In this document: piece by piece, positions 42,977 to 52,012 of the stretch
Position numbering within the stretch: position 1 is the stretch's first letter
Layout: each line of letters starts with the position of its first letter
Assembly: GCF_004022215.1 (NCBI RefSeq)
Contig: NZ_SAUZ01000016.1
Coordinates: forward strand, 1 to 64,000
Origin: Paenirhodobacter populi
GTDB taxonomy: Bacteria; Pseudomonadota; Alphaproteobacteria; Rhodobacterales; Rhodobacteraceae
Direction: 5' to 3'
DNA: 64,000 nucleotides
Notes under the pieces: model-generated
Told to the model about the DNA's origin: nothing
Seen by the model: only the letters and a program-made list of their open reading frames with translations
Databases searched by the model: none
Position numbers and translations under genes: made by a program

Positions 42977-43918
42977 TCAGACCACCTGCAAGCGGCCGTA
43001 GCGGGCGGTGCCCGGATCGTCGCGGGCCTGATCGGCGCGGATATGGGCGCCCAGGGCCTCGATGAAACGATGGCCGTAGCCCGGCAGCGCCTGCCGCAGG
43101 TTCCACATCGCGCAGATGCCGAAACGCACCGGCGTGCCGCGCAGCGCGATGGCCCGGCTGACCAGCCGGTCCGAGGGCGCCCTGGCCGAGGACGGCACCA
43201 CCGCGATGCCCACCCCGCCCTCGGCCATGGCAAAGAGCGTATGCGGCGAATAGCTTTCCAGCACGATCCGCGGCGCGGCGCCCGAGATCCGGCAGGCGGC
43301 GTCGAACACCTCGCGCGAGGCATGCTTGCGGTTCAGCGTCAGGATCGGCTGGTCGAGGAATGCGGTCAGCTCCACCGTCGCCGGGCCTTCGGGCAGGAGA
43401 TCGGGCGTGCCGACCGCCAGAAAGCCGAGCGTGCCGAGCGGCACCTGCTCCAGCGCCTCGACCGGCATCTGCGGCGCGGCGGAAACGGTCAGATGCAGCG
43501 CCCCGTCGCGCAGCTTGCCCGCCAGTTCCGGCCCGCCGCCGTCCTCGAGCCGGATCTCGATCCCCGGGTTCTGCCGCTGCCAGTCGCACAGGAAGGTCGG
43601 CATGTACCGTTCTATCAGTTGCGAACAGGCGCCCACGCGCAGGAGGCCCGAGCTGCCGCGCGCGATATCCTCGGCCAGCGCATGGACATTGCGCTCGGCC
43701 GCCAGAACGCCGTTGACGCGGCTGTGCAGCGCCTCGCCCTGCGGGGTGAGGCGGATGTTGCGCCCGACCTTTTCGAACAGCGGCACACCCAGATGCGCCT
43801 CCAGCGCCTTGATCTGGCGCGACAGGGCGGACTGGGTCTGGTGCAGCCGCTCGGCGGCACGGGTGACGTTGCGCAGTTCGGCGACGGTGACGAAGGCGGT
43901 ATAGGTGCGGATGTCCAT
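42977..43918 (-). CDS. LysR-family transcriptional regulator
   Basis: 313 residues. Helix-turn-helix at about 4-60 (NVTRAAERLHQTQSALSRQI), effector-domain start near 94 (LRVGACSQLIERYMPTFL). It precedes the ten-gene ABC/enzyme operon on the same strand and is its likely activator. A dispersed repeat lies behind its 5' side, before the M24 gene end. Confidence 0.85.
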   Translation of the reverse strand: MDIRTYTAFVTVAELRNVTRAAERLHQTQSALSRQIKALEAHLGVPLFEKVGRNIRLTPQGEALHSRVNGVLAAERNVHALAEDIARGSSGLLRVGACSQLIERYMPTFLCDWQRQNPGIEIRLEDGGGPELAGKLRDGALHLTVSAAPQMPVEALEQVPLGTLGFLAVGTPDLLPEGPATVELTAFLDQPILTLNRKHASREVFDAACRISGAAPRIVLESYSPHTLFAMAEGGVGIAVVPSSARAPSDRLVSRAIALRGTPVRFGICAMWNLRQALPGYGHRFIEALGAHIRADQARDDPGTARYGRLQVV

Positions 43919-44089
43919 GCGACCTCCCGGCAGGATCGGCGGTCAGGCTAGAGGCCGGGCCGCGCCCGCGTCAACGGCCGTGGTGCGAATGGCGGGCAAT
44001 CGCCCCGCCGTCGCCCGATTTCGCGGCGAAACGGGAGTGCCGGGCCCGGGCGCGGGTTTCCGGATCGTGGGGCGGGCGGAGAGGGCGCA

Positions 44090-44147
44090 GGGGGCGCTGC
44101 CCCCTCGGCTTTCAGCCTCACCCCCGGGATATTTATGGAAACACGAC
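44090..44147 (+). repeat. Dispersed intergenic repeat, copy E
   Basis: GGGGGC-GCT-GCCCCC at 44090-44104, a small GGCT-TTC-AGCC hairpin, then CTCACCCCCGGGATATTTAT and GGAAACACGA. It lies between the lysR 5' end and the M24 gene stop. Confidence 0.85.
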
Positions 44148-44174
44148 AGGGAGAAGGTCCGTTCCGCCCCGTTC

Positions 44175-45344
44175 TCAGCGTAGCGCCATGTCCCGGGGCA
44201 GGTCGGACAGCGGCTCGACCCCGGTTTCGGTCACGATCACGGTTTCCGAGGCGCCGACGGTGAAGGCGCCGTAACGGCGCAGCGTCATCGGCAGATGGAA
44301 CACCATGCCCGGTTCCAGTTCCCGCCCGACGCCGGTGAACAGCGACAGGATGCCGCCTTCGCCCCAGTCGGGCGCGAAGGCGGTGCCGATGGAATAGCCG
44401 ATCCGCTTGCGGAAGGCCTGCGCGTGACCGGCGGCATCCACGACGGCCTGCGCGGCCTCATGCGGGGCGGAGCAGGGCGCGCCCGGCCGCATCGCGGCCA
44501 GGGCCGCATCCAGCGCCCGCAACGCCGTCGCCATCATGTCGCGCGCATCATCCGGCGGCGGGCCGAGCCAGACGCTGCGCATCAGCGCCGCGTGATAGCG
44601 GTCATGGCTCGCCGCGAGTTCGAGGAACACCCCGTCCCCCTCTTGCAGGATCCGGCGCCGCCATGTCGCATGGGGGATCCCGGAACGCGGGCCGGAAGAT
44701 ACCAGCGGCTCCATCGCCATGGCCTCGGACCCGGCCGAGATCGCGGCGCTGACCATCGCGGCGGCCACGTCGTTTTCGCTTGTCCCGGCACGGCAGGCGT
44801 CGATCGCGGCGCGCATGGCGGCCTGCGCATAGCGTCCCGCGTGCCGGATCGCCGACAGTTCCGCGCGCGACTTGACCACGCGCAGCGCCTCGGCCAGCCC
44901 GGAACCGTCGAGGATCGTCACCTCCTCCAGCGCGTGCGCCAGCCGGTCGGCCAAAGCCATGCTGACGAACCAGCCGTCGCGTTCGACCGCAAGCCGCCGG
45001 ATGCCCAGATCCGCGATCACCGCGCCAAGCGCCTGCGCCGGATCCTCGCCATCCTCCCAGATGCGGATGTCGCGCAGCCAGGTCGCCGTCCGTGCCCCGG
45101 TCAGTTCCAGCCGCCGCACCAGCAAAGTGGGCTCCCCCGTCAGGGGCACGATCAGCGCCTGAAAAGCGAAATAGCCCGCCGTCTGGCGCCCGCAGGCCCA
45201 GAAGATGTTCTCCGGCCCGGTCAGCATCAGCGCCTCGGCGCCAAGGGGTTCCAGACTGCGCTGCAACCGGGCGATGCGCCCCCGGAACTCGGTGGCGGGG
45301 AAGACGGCTTCGCGGCCGCGCAGGGGGTCGTCAGTTGCGGTCAT
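44175..45344 (-). CDS. M24-family (creatinase/ectoine-hydrolase-like) protein
   Basis: 389 residues with the two-domain layout of the family: an N-terminal creatinase domain (about 20-150) and a C-terminal pita-bread domain (about 160-385). The stretches SGPRSGIPHATWRRRILQEG, ELAASHDRYHAALMRSVWLG and RIGYSIGTAFAPDWGEGGIL resemble ectoine hydrolase DoeA and creatinase. The canonical aminopeptidase metal ligands are not complete: the usual metal histidine motif reads G-Y-S-I-G. A C-N hydrolase that needs no dinuclear metal is therefore likelier than a prolidase. It overlaps pxpB by 14 bases and ends the TRAP operon. Confidence 0.75.
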   Translation of the reverse strand: MTATDDPLRGREAVFPATEFRGRIARLQRSLEPLGAEALMLTGPENIFWACGRQTAGYFAFQALIVPLTGEPTLLVRRLELTGARTATWLRDIRIWEDGEDPAQALGAVIADLGIRRLAVERDGWFVSMALADRLAHALEEVTILDGSGLAEALRVVKSRAELSAIRHAGRYAQAAMRAAIDACRAGTSENDVAAAMVSAAISAGSEAMAMEPLVSSGPRSGIPHATWRRRILQEGDGVFLELAASHDRYHAALMRSVWLGPPPDDARDMMATALRALDAALAAMRPGAPCSAPHEAAQAVVDAAGHAQAFRKRIGYSIGTAFAPDWGEGGILSLFTGVGRELEPGMVFHLPMTLRRYGAFTVGASETVIVTETGVEPLSDLPRDMALR

Positions 45345-46089
45345 CGGCGGGTCCGGCTGCGGTATCCGGCGCGGCGATCACGACGATCGCCTCACCGGCG
45401 GCCTGCCGGGCGCGCAGGTCCTCGGCCTCGGAGGGGTCGATGGGGCGAAAGCGGATGCGGTCGCCCGCGCGGAACAGGAAGGGGTCCTTGGCGCCCGGAT
45501 CGAAGGCATGCACCGGGGTCCAGCCGATGAACCGCCAGCCCGAGGGACCGGCGACGGAATTGACGCTGGCCTGCTGCCCGCCGATCCCGATCGCGCCCGC
45601 CGGGATATGCTGGCGCGGCTTCGCCAGACGCGGCGTGTGCAGCCTTTCCGGCAGGCCGCCCAGATAGGCGAAGCCCGGCGCAAAGCCGATCATGTAGACC
45701 CGGTATTCCGCGCCGGAATGGAGCGCGATCACCTCATCCGTCGTCAGCCCCTTCATCTTTGCCAGCTCCGCAAGATCCTGCCCGACCTTGCCGCCATACA
45801 GACAGGGCACCGTCAGCCGCCGCGCCGCCGCCCGGACCGGCCCGAGCCTGTCATAGACCGCGCGCACCTGCCGCGCCAAGGCCGCGCCCCGGACCCGTTC
45901 CGGATCATAGCAGACGAGGAGCGAGCGATAGGTCGGCACGACCTCGCGCAGGCCGGGAATGGCGCCGGTTTCCAGCGCATCGGCCAGCGCGACGATCCGT
46001 TCGTTGACGGGGGCCGAAATCTCCTCGCCGATCTGGAAGAGGAAGGCGCTGTCGCCTGCCGGGAGAATGCTGGGGGTGGGCGCCATCAT
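45331..46089 (-). CDS. pxpB: 5-oxoprolinase subunit PxpB (KipI-like)
   Basis: 252 residues. Family motifs are PAGDSAFLFQIGEEI near residue 9, VPCLYGGKVGQDLAELA near 94, AEYRVYMIGFAPGFAYLGGL near 126 and the QHIPAGAIGIGGQQ loop near 160. PxpA, PxpB and PxpC together hydrolyse 5-oxoproline to glutamate with ATP. Here pxpB is separated from pxpC and pxpA by about 6.6 kb and sits at the end of a TRAP operon, which is unusual: the three are normally adjacent. It starts 18 bases after dctM. Confidence 0.85.
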   Translation of the reverse strand: MMAPTPSILPAGDSAFLFQIGEEISAPVNERIVALADALETGAIPGLREVVPTYRSLLVCYDPERVRGAALARQVRAVYDRLGPVRAAARRLTVPCLYGGKVGQDLAELAKMKGLTTDEVIALHSGAEYRVYMIGFAPGFAYLGGLPERLHTPRLAKPRQHIPAGAIGIGGQQASVNSVAGPSGWRFIGWTPVHAFDPGAKDPFLFRAGDRIRFRPIDPSEAEDLRARQAAGEAIVVIAAPDTAAGPADDRN

Positions 46090-46107
46090 GCCTGACCTGA
46101 TCCTGAT

Positions 46108-47409
46108 CTACCTGCGGCTCATCATATCTGGCAGGAAGCTGACGATGCCCGGGAAAAGCGCGATCAGCAAGACGAAGGCCGCGGTGATGTAGAAGAACGG
46201 CATGGCGGCACGGGTGATCCGGCCCATGCTGTCGCCGGTCAGCCGCTGGATCACCGTCAGGTTGAAGCCGACGGGCGGGGTGATCTGCGCCAGCTCCACC
46301 ACGATGACAAGGAAGATGCCGAACCAGATCTTGTCATAGCCCGCCGCCGTTGCCAGCGGCAGCGTGATCGGCAGGGTCATGACGATGATGCCAAGCCCCT
46401 CCATCACCGTGCCGAGGATGATGTAGAAGATCAGCAGCACCACGATCAGCAGGAAGGGCGACATGCCCCAGCTCTGGATTTCGGCGGCGATGTAGCGCGG
46501 CACGCCGAGATAGCCGAGCGTGGTGGACAGGTAGATGGCGCCGATCATGATCAGCCCGATCATCGCGCAATTCTCAGCCGCCTGCCGCGCCGCCGTCAGC
46601 AGCCCCCGCAGGTCGAGCGTGCGCTGCATCACCCCGATCAGGATGGCGAAGCTGACACCCACGGCCGCCGCCTCCGTCGGCGAGGCGATACCGCCATACA
46701 TCGACCCGATCACCCCGAGGATCAGCAGCAGGAGCGGCCCCAGATCCTTGAGCGCCACGAGCTTTTCCCAGAATGTCGTCTTCGGCGGCGGCGCACCGAC
46801 GAGCGACGGGTTCAGCCATGCGCGGATCGCCAGATAGCCCATGTAGCTTGCGGCCAGCATCAGCCCGGGCACGATCCCGGCGATGAAGAGCTTGAGGATC
46901 GATTCCTCGGCCATCACGCCATAGATGATCATGATCGTCGAGGGCGGGATCAGAAAGCCGAGCGTTCCCGCCCCGGCCAGACTGCCGGTGACCAGATCGC
47001 GGTTGTAGCCGCGCGAGATCAGCTCTTTCGCGGTGATCCGCCCGACCGTCGCCGTCGTCGCCGCCGAGGACCCGCAGACCGAGGCGAACATGGTGCAGCC
47101 CAGCACGGTCATATGGCTCAGCCGTCCCGGCACGTGGCCGAGCCACGGGGAAAGGCCGGTGAACAACGCCTCGGAAATGCGGGTGCGGAACAGCACCTCG
47201 GCCATCAGGATGAACAGCGGCAGCGCCAGCAGCTCCGTCGAGACCAGCGTGTTCCACGCCTGCTGCGACAGCAGTTTGAGCGCCGGCATGGAGGGGCGGA
47301 AGATCTCGATCAGTCCGGCGCCGGTGCCGATCAGGCCGAGCCCGATCCACAGGCCGGAGCCAAGCAGCAGGGCCATCAGCCCGAAGAGCGAGAAGACGAT
47401 CTTTCCCAT
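46108..47409 (-). CDS. TRAP transporter large permease (DctM family)
   Basis: 433 residues with about twelve membrane segments. The typical regions are LFILMAEVLFRTRISEALFT near residue 61, SSAATTATVGRITAKELISR near 113 and ELAQITPPVGFNLTVIQRLT near 371. Symport subunit of the second TRAP system, cotranscribed with pxpB and the M24 gene. Start 12 bases after dctQ. Confidence 0.9.
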   Translation of the reverse strand: MGKIVFSLFGLMALLLGSGLWIGLGLIGTGAGLIEIFRPSMPALKLLSQQAWNTLVSTELLALPLFILMAEVLFRTRISEALFTGLSPWLGHVPGRLSHMTVLGCTMFASVCGSSAATTATVGRITAKELISRGYNRDLVTGSLAGAGTLGFLIPPSTIMIIYGVMAEESILKLFIAGIVPGLMLAASYMGYLAIRAWLNPSLVGAPPPKTTFWEKLVALKDLGPLLLLILGVIGSMYGGIASPTEAAAVGVSFAILIGVMQRTLDLRGLLTAARQAAENCAMIGLIMIGAIYLSTTLGYLGVPRYIAAEIQSWGMSPFLLIVVLLIFYIILGTVMEGLGIIVMTLPITLPLATAAGYDKIWFGIFLVIVVELAQITPPVGFNLTVIQRLTGDSMGRITRAAMPFFYITAAFVLLIALFPGIVSFLPDMMSRR

Positions 47410-47421
47410 GTCGGGCCCTTT

Positions 47422-47955
47422 TCAGTCGATGCCCTCGGCGAGGGAAAGCTTTTCCCCGCGCAGCAGCCGCAGCAGTTGCGCGAAACATTGCAGCGTCAGC
47501 AGGACGGCGCCGAAGGACAGCACCGCCTGCGGATAGACGAGAGGCATCCGGAACGTCGTCGCCGACATGGTGCCGCGGACGCCGGACAGCCAGGCCATCT
47601 CGATGAAGGCGCGGCTGAGCAGGATGCAGATGAACAGGCCGGTGAGGCAGGCCGCGATGTCGATGACCCGGGCGGCGCGGGGCGGCAGGATTTCCAACAG
47701 CGCCGTCACCCGCACATGGATGCCGCCCCGCATCGCGCCCGCACAGGCGAGCATGAAGCACGTGCCCATCAGATAGGCCGACAGGTCCCATGTGAAGTCG
47801 AAGGACATGCGGAAGAAGTTCCGCACCGCGATCTCCACCACGATGAGCACGAGGATAGCCAGCAGGCTGAGCGCCGAGATGGCGCTGCCCAGTCGGGTCA
47901 GCCAGTCGATCGCCGCGATGATGCGGCCAAATCTGCGGGGCACGGGTGTGGTCAT
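47422..47955 (-). CDS. TRAP transporter small permease (DctQ family)
   Basis: 177 residues with four membrane segments; FDFTWDLSAYLMGTCFMLAC near residue 54 is the DctQ signature and GGIHVRVTALLEILPP near 80 the usual following loop. It lies after a strong hairpin that separates it from dctP by 52 bases. Confidence 0.8.
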   Translation of the reverse strand: MTTPVPRRFGRIIAAIDWLTRLGSAISALSLLAILVLIVVEIAVRNFFRMSFDFTWDLSAYLMGTCFMLACAGAMRGGIHVRVTALLEILPPRAARVIDIAACLTGLFICILLSRAFIEMAWLSGVRGTMSATTFRMPLVYPQAVLSFGAVLLTLQCFAQLLRLLRGEKLSLAEGID

Positions 47956-47978
47956 GGGGTCACTCTTCGCCGGGAAGA

Positions 47979-48000
47979 GCGCAGCCGGGGGCGGCTGCGC
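47979..48000 (-). terminator. Hairpin between dctP and dctQ of the second TRAP system
   Basis: GCGCAGCCG (47979-47987) pairs perfectly with CGGCTGCGC (47992-48000) over 9 bases with a GGGG loop. No T-run follows. It probably reduces dctQM expression relative to dctP. Confidence 0.55.
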
Positions 48001-48007
48001 GGCCGGA

Positions 48008-48994
48008 TCAGTTCTTCACGGCGAGGTAGGAGTCGATGACCGGCGTGGCATCCGGCACACGGGCCTTGAACGCATCCCACAGCGGCATGGCCTTTTCCAG
48101 AAGCGCCGCCTGCAGCTCGGGCGAGGGGGCGTCGATTTCCATGCCGTGTTCGCGCAGCGTGGCAAGGCGCTTGTCATCCTCGGCCCGGCTGTTCAGCCAG
48201 AACTGGCCTTCCAGCTTCTCGGCCACCGCCTCGATCGCCTTCTGATCCTCGGGCGACAGCGCGTTCCAGGCATCGAGGCTCACCGAAACCATGTTCGACG
48301 AGGCCTGCCAGTTGAAGGTGTTCATGTTCTTGAGGAATTCCCAGAACGCCCCGTCCACCCCGGAGGAGGAAGAGGTCGTCACCCCCTTGATCGTGCCCGC
48401 CGCGAGCGAGGGCACAACCTCGCCCCAGGGCATCTGCACCGGCGTCGCGCCGAGCGCCTTGAAGAAATCGGTGCCGTTTGCATCGACCACGCGGATGGTC
48501 AGCCCCTGCATGTCGTCGAGCGTGTTGATCTTGTTCGGCGAATAGACCGCCTGCCCCGGCCACGGCACCAGATACAGCACCTTCTGGTTCATGTCGGCCG
48601 CCACCGCATCCACCGTCGGGCGGAAGAATTTGTGCAAAAGCGCCAGATCCGGCATGGTCGGCGCGATATAGGGCAGCGTCTCGATGCCGAGGATCGGTGC
48701 CTCGCCGACCTGCTGGCTCAACAGGATGTCGGCGATCGGCACAAGGCCGTCGCGCACCGCGGCCATGCCCTCCGGCCCCTTGATCCCGAGCGCGCCGCCG
48801 GAATGGACGGTGATGTTCACCTCGCCGTTGGTGGCTTCCTTCACCGCCTCGGCGAAGGCGAGCGCGTTCTGGGTGTGGAAGTTGCCTTCCGGCCAGACGA
48901 CCGACATGTCCCAGCTGGTTTCCGCCGAGGCCGCGCCCGCCGTAATGGCGAAGGCACAGGCGATGGCAAAGGTGGCGAGAGGTCCCTGTTTCAT
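48008..48994 (-). CDS. TRAP transporter periplasmic binding protein (DctP family)
   Basis: 328 residues with a Sec leader (MKQGPLATFAIACAFAITAG, cleavage near ASA-ET). DctP features include HSGGALGIKGPEGMAAVRDG near residue 64 and GLTIRVVDANGTDFFKALGA near 150, with the carboxylate-binding arginine in the latter. Substrate probably a carboxylate or lactam acid given the linked pxp and amidohydrolase genes. It is the first gene of the operon and its start lies 36 bases after a 24-base dyad shared with pxpA. Confidence 0.85.
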   Translation of the reverse strand: MKQGPLATFAIACAFAITAGAASAETSWDMSVVWPEGNFHTQNALAFAEAVKEATNGEVNITVHSGGALGIKGPEGMAAVRDGLVPIADILLSQQVGEAPILGIETLPYIAPTMPDLALLHKFFRPTVDAVAADMNQKVLYLVPWPGQAVYSPNKINTLDDMQGLTIRVVDANGTDFFKALGATPVQMPWGEVVPSLAAGTIKGVTTSSSSGVDGAFWEFLKNMNTFNWQASSNMVSVSLDAWNALSPEDQKAIEAVAEKLEGQFWLNSRAEDDKRLATLREHGMEIDAPSPELQAALLEKAMPLWDAFKARVPDATPVIDSYLAVKN

Positions 48995-49029
48995 CGTTAT
49001 CCCATTCTGATGGTGGCTGATGCTTGGGA

Positions 49030-49053
49030 TTTTCAGTATACCATCAGTATCCG
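49030..49053. promoter_or_regulatory. GntR-type operator candidate upstream of the second TRAP operon
   Basis: The plus strand reads TTTCAGTATAC, 5 bases, then GTATCCG (49031-49053). Exactly the same two blocks with the same 5-base spacing occur on the minus strand upstream of pxpA. The site also contains two direct TCAGTAT heptamers 11 bases apart. Confidence 0.7.
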
Positions 49054-49131
49054 GCGATGATGCCCTATCTGCTCCGCAACCCCCGCCACGCCGAAATTGG
49101 TGAAAATTTCAGCGCTGTGCGGGGGGCATCG

Positions 49132-49815
49132 TTACATATTGGGCTGGCCGCGCTCATCCGGGGGCGCGCCGGGGCGCCGCATCAGCCGGGCAAGGAACCT
49201 TTGCCGCACATTGTCGAAATGCGCCTCCATCGCGGTGCGGGCACGGGCGGGATCGCCGGCCTCGATCGCGTCGATCACCGCCAGATGTTCGGCCGCCTGT
49301 TCCGCGAACAGATCCTGCGTGCGGCTGATGGTGCAGCGCCGTGCCGTCTCACGCAGCTCGCGCAGCAGCTCGGGCAGCAGCGCGAACCCCGCGGCCACGG
49401 CCACCGCCCGATGGAAGGCCTCATCCTCTTCCCAGAAGGCGTCGAAGGCCGCGTCCTGCGCGCCCGCATAGCCTCGCATGGCCTGCCGCGCGGCGGCCAG
49501 CGCCGGATGCAGGCCCCCGTCCGCGCGCCGGGCCGCCTCGGCCGCCGCCGCGCCTTCGAGGATCCGCCGCACCTCGCTGATTTCCATGAGCTGTTCGAGC
49601 GTGACCTCCCGCACCGTCAGCGTGCCGTTCGACAGCCGGGCGATCACCCCCTCTTTCTCAAGCCGCTGGATCGCGGCGCGCAGGGGCGTGCGGGAAATGT
49701 CGGACTGCTCGGCCAGAATGCGTTCGGTTAGCACGATCCGTGCCGACAGTTCCCCCGTCAGGATGCGCCGCTTGATCGCGCGATAGGCCTGATCGGCGAG
49801 CGTGTCCTCAGTCAT
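49132..49815 (-). CDS. GntR-family transcriptional regulator (FCD type)
   Basis: 227 residues starting MTEDTLADQAYRAIKRRILT at 49815. The winged helix is at about 5-70 (SDISRTPLRAAIQRLEKEGV) and the FCD effector domain follows (EVRRILEGAAAAEAARRADG, DEAFHRAVAVAAGFALLPEL, EHLAVIDAIEAGDPARARTA). Overlaps the M20 hydrolase gene by 4 bases. Last gene of the pxpA-led operon; one of two candidates for binding the shared dyad. Confidence 0.85.
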   Translation of the reverse strand: MTEDTLADQAYRAIKRRILTGELSARIVLTERILAEQSDISRTPLRAAIQRLEKEGVIARLSNGTLTVREVTLEQLMEISEVRRILEGAAAAEAARRADGGLHPALAAARQAMRGYAGAQDAAFDAFWEEDEAFHRAVAVAAGFALLPELLRELRETARRCTISRTQDLFAEQAAEHLAVIDAIEAGDPARARTAMEAHFDNVRQRFLARLMRRPGAPPDERGQPNM

Positions 49816-51065
49816 CCCGGCTGCCCCTGAGCGTCGCCCCATGCCGCCTTCAGCGCCCGCACCGCCTCGGCCAGATCGGCGGGGTCCATGCCCTCGGCCG
49901 GGTTGTGGCTGCCGTCCCAGTTGCGCAGGAACACCATGACCGACTCCCAGCCCGCCTGCGCGAAGGCCGCCGCGTCATGCCCGCCGCCCGACAGCATCCG
50001 CCGCGGCGCCTGACCCAGCCGCAACGCGCCATCGGCGATCCGCGCCGCCAGCGAGGCGGACAGGGCCGAGGGCCGGCTGCGCGACGGCGCCCCCAGATCG
50101 AAGCGCAGATGCCGGCGCGCCTCGATCTTTGCGATTTCGGCCTTCAGCGCCGCGTCCATGCGGTCAAGCTCGGCGACATCGTCGCTGCGGATGTCGACGC
50201 AAAAGCCCAGATGTCCGGGCACCTTGGCAAAGACATGTTCCGGCGTCGCGCCCTCCACCCGGCCGAAGGTCACCGCAAGATCGTGCCCCGCCGCCAGTTC
50301 GCGCGCCCAGATCGCATCCATCGCCACCACCAGATCGGCAAAGGCGAAGACCGCATCGGCGCGCGTTTCGCGCGGCGCACCGCCGGAATGCGCCCAGGTG
50401 CCGTGGATCTGCGCCTGCCGGTAGCGCAGCCCGCCGCGCACGCCCGTCACCAGCGCATAGGGCTCGGCGGAGTCGAACAGCACCGGCCCCTGCTCGATAT
50501 GCAGTTCGACGAACTGCGCCGGGGCAAGGCCGGGGCCGCGCAGCACCGCCTGCGGGTCGCCGCCCTCGGCGCGCATGTGATCGGCGAGGGTGCGGCCAGT
50601 ATCGGCGCGACGGGCCTCGAACTCCGCCGCATCCAGACGGCACAGCGCGGCGCGCGATCCGATGTAGGACACGGGGAACCAGACGCTTTCCTCGGCCCGG
50701 GTGACGGTCACGACCAGATCGACGGGCGGGGTTTCACCGCTTGCCACGAAGGCCGCGGCAAGGGCCATCGCCCCCGCCACCCCCGCCGCCCCGTCATAAG
50801 CGCCGCCCATCGCCACCGTGTCGAGATGCGATCCCACATGCAGCGCCGGGGCCGAACGGTCCCGGCCAGGGAGCCGCGCGAACAGGTTCAGCCCCGCGTC
50901 GCGGCGCACCTGCAGCCCAAGCGCCACCGCCCGATCCTCGATCACCCGATGCGCGGCGGATTCCTCCGGGCTGTAGGAGGGTCGCGTATAGCCCGGTCCC
51001 GGCAGGGAAATCGCGTTCACCTGATCGAGAACAGCCTCGACCGTTTCACGAATGACATCCGTCAT
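49812..51065 (-). CDS. M20-family Zn-dependent amidohydrolase (N-carbamoyl-amino-acid hydrolase/allantoate amidohydrolase-like)
   Basis: 417 residues. Metal-site motifs are HVGSHLDTVAMGGAYDGAAG near residue 76, TRAEESVWFPVSYIGSRA near 130 and ELHIEQGPVL near 190, with the dimerisation-domain histidine in IHGTWAHSGGAPRETRADA near 223 and the last ligand in LSGGGHDAAAF near 375. HyuC, AmaB and AllC share this pattern; the exact acyl group is not decidable. Start at 51065 overlaps the dehydrogenase gene by 4 bases. Its partner genes (pxpAC, dehydrogenase) suggest opening or deacylating a cyclic or carbamoylated amino acid. Confidence 0.85.
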   Translation of the reverse strand: MTDVIRETVEAVLDQVNAISLPGPGYTRPSYSPEESAAHRVIEDRAVALGLQVRRDAGLNLFARLPGRDRSAPALHVGSHLDTVAMGGAYDGAAGVAGAMALAAAFVASGETPPVDLVVTVTRAEESVWFPVSYIGSRAALCRLDAAEFEARRADTGRTLADHMRAEGGDPQAVLRGPGLAPAQFVELHIEQGPVLFDSAEPYALVTGVRGGLRYRQAQIHGTWAHSGGAPRETRADAVFAFADLVVAMDAIWARELAAGHDLAVTFGRVEGATPEHVFAKVPGHLGFCVDIRSDDVAELDRMDAALKAEIAKIEARRHLRFDLGAPSRSRPSALSASLAARIADGALRLGQAPRRMLSGGGHDAAAFAQAGWESVMVFLRNWDGSHNPAEGMDPADLAEAVRALKAAWGDAQGQPG

Positions 51066-52012
51066 GCGCCCCATCCCGCCGGGTCGTTCACCGTGGTCGC
51101 GGGCCGCACGCCCGACAGCGCCGTCAGCACGTTGCGCACGCTGCCGGTGCCGACGCGGATCAGCGCCTCTTCGGTCGAGCCGCCCAGATGCGGGGTGAAG
51201 ATCACCTGATCGAAGCGCGAGAGCGGGCCTTGCGGGGCCGTGGCGCTGTAGACATCCAGCCCCGCCGCCGCGATCCGGCCCTCGACCAGTGCTTCGGCCA
51301 GCGCCTCTTCGTCCACCAGCCCCGCCCGCGCGGTATTCACCAGAATCGCGCCCGGCTTGCAGGCGGCAAAGGCCGCGCGCCCCATCAGCCCGCGCGTTTC
51401 CGGCCGCATCGGCGTGTGGAGCGAGATCAGATCCGCCCGCGCCAGCCCCGAGGCCAGATCCGGCACCGGCGCGAAGCCCTGCAGATCGCGCGCCCGCGGC
51501 GAATGGACGATCACCTCCATGCCGAGCGCATCGCGCAGCATCCGCCCGAAACCCGCGCCGATGGTGCCCCAGCCGACGATCAGCGCCACCTTGCCCGACA
51601 ATTCGACCGTCCGGTGCCGTTCGCGGAAACCGGGCCGCCCCGCCCGTTCGTCGCGGTCGCCCGCCGGGATCAGCCGCGCCGCCGCGATCGACAGCCCGAA
51701 GGCCAGCTCCATCACCGACCGGGCATTCGCCCCCGGCGTGTTGCACACGAGGATGCCCTGCCCGGTCGCCGTTTCCTTGTCGATCGCGTCATGCCCCGCC
51801 CCGTGCGCGACGACGACCCGCAGCCCCGGCGCCGCGCGCATCGCCGCCCCCGACAGCCCCGCATCGCGGGTGATGACCGCCGTGCAATCGCCAATCAGCG
51901 ACAGGACCGTGCCGGGCGCGGGATCGGGGCAGATCACCGGCTCGATCCCGCCCTGCCGCAGCAGGTCCAGCGCATCTTCATGCATCGCCTGCACGATCAG
52001 GCATTTCGTCAT
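51062..52012 (-). CDS. D-isomer-specific 2-hydroxyacid dehydrogenase
   Basis: 316 residues. The NAD-binding motif is VGWGTIGAGFGRM near residue 146. Catalytic arginine lies in NTARAGLVDEEAL near 226 and the histidine in TPHLGGSTEEA near 273. The glutamate of the usual catalytic triad region reads GLDVYSATAP, so that residue seems replaced. SerA/hydroxypyruvate-reductase-like. Overlaps both neighbours by 4 bases. Substrate unknown. Confidence 0.85.
   Translation of the reverse strand: MTKCLIVQAMHEDALDLLRQGGIEPVICPDPAPGTVLSLIGDCTAVITRDAGLSGAAMRAAPGLRVVVAHGAGHDAIDKETATGQGILVCNTPGANARSVMELAFGLSIAAARLIPAGDRDERAGRPGFRERHRTVELSGKVALIVGWGTIGAGFGRMLRDALGMEVIVHSPRARDLQGFAPVPDLASGLARADLISLHTPMRPETRGLMGRAAFAACKPGAILVNTARAGLVDEEALAEALVEGRIAAAGLDVYSATAPQGPLSRFDQVIFTPHLGGSTEEALIRVGTGSVRNVLTALSGVRPATTVNDPAGWGA

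Noticed and set aside
44175-48994. Ectoine uptake and degradation cluster (teaABC/doe)
   Set aside because: The TRAP system and the M24 protein suggest it, but no doeB, doeC, doeD, asnC-type regulator or ectoine synthesis genes are present, and the pxp genes point elsewhere.
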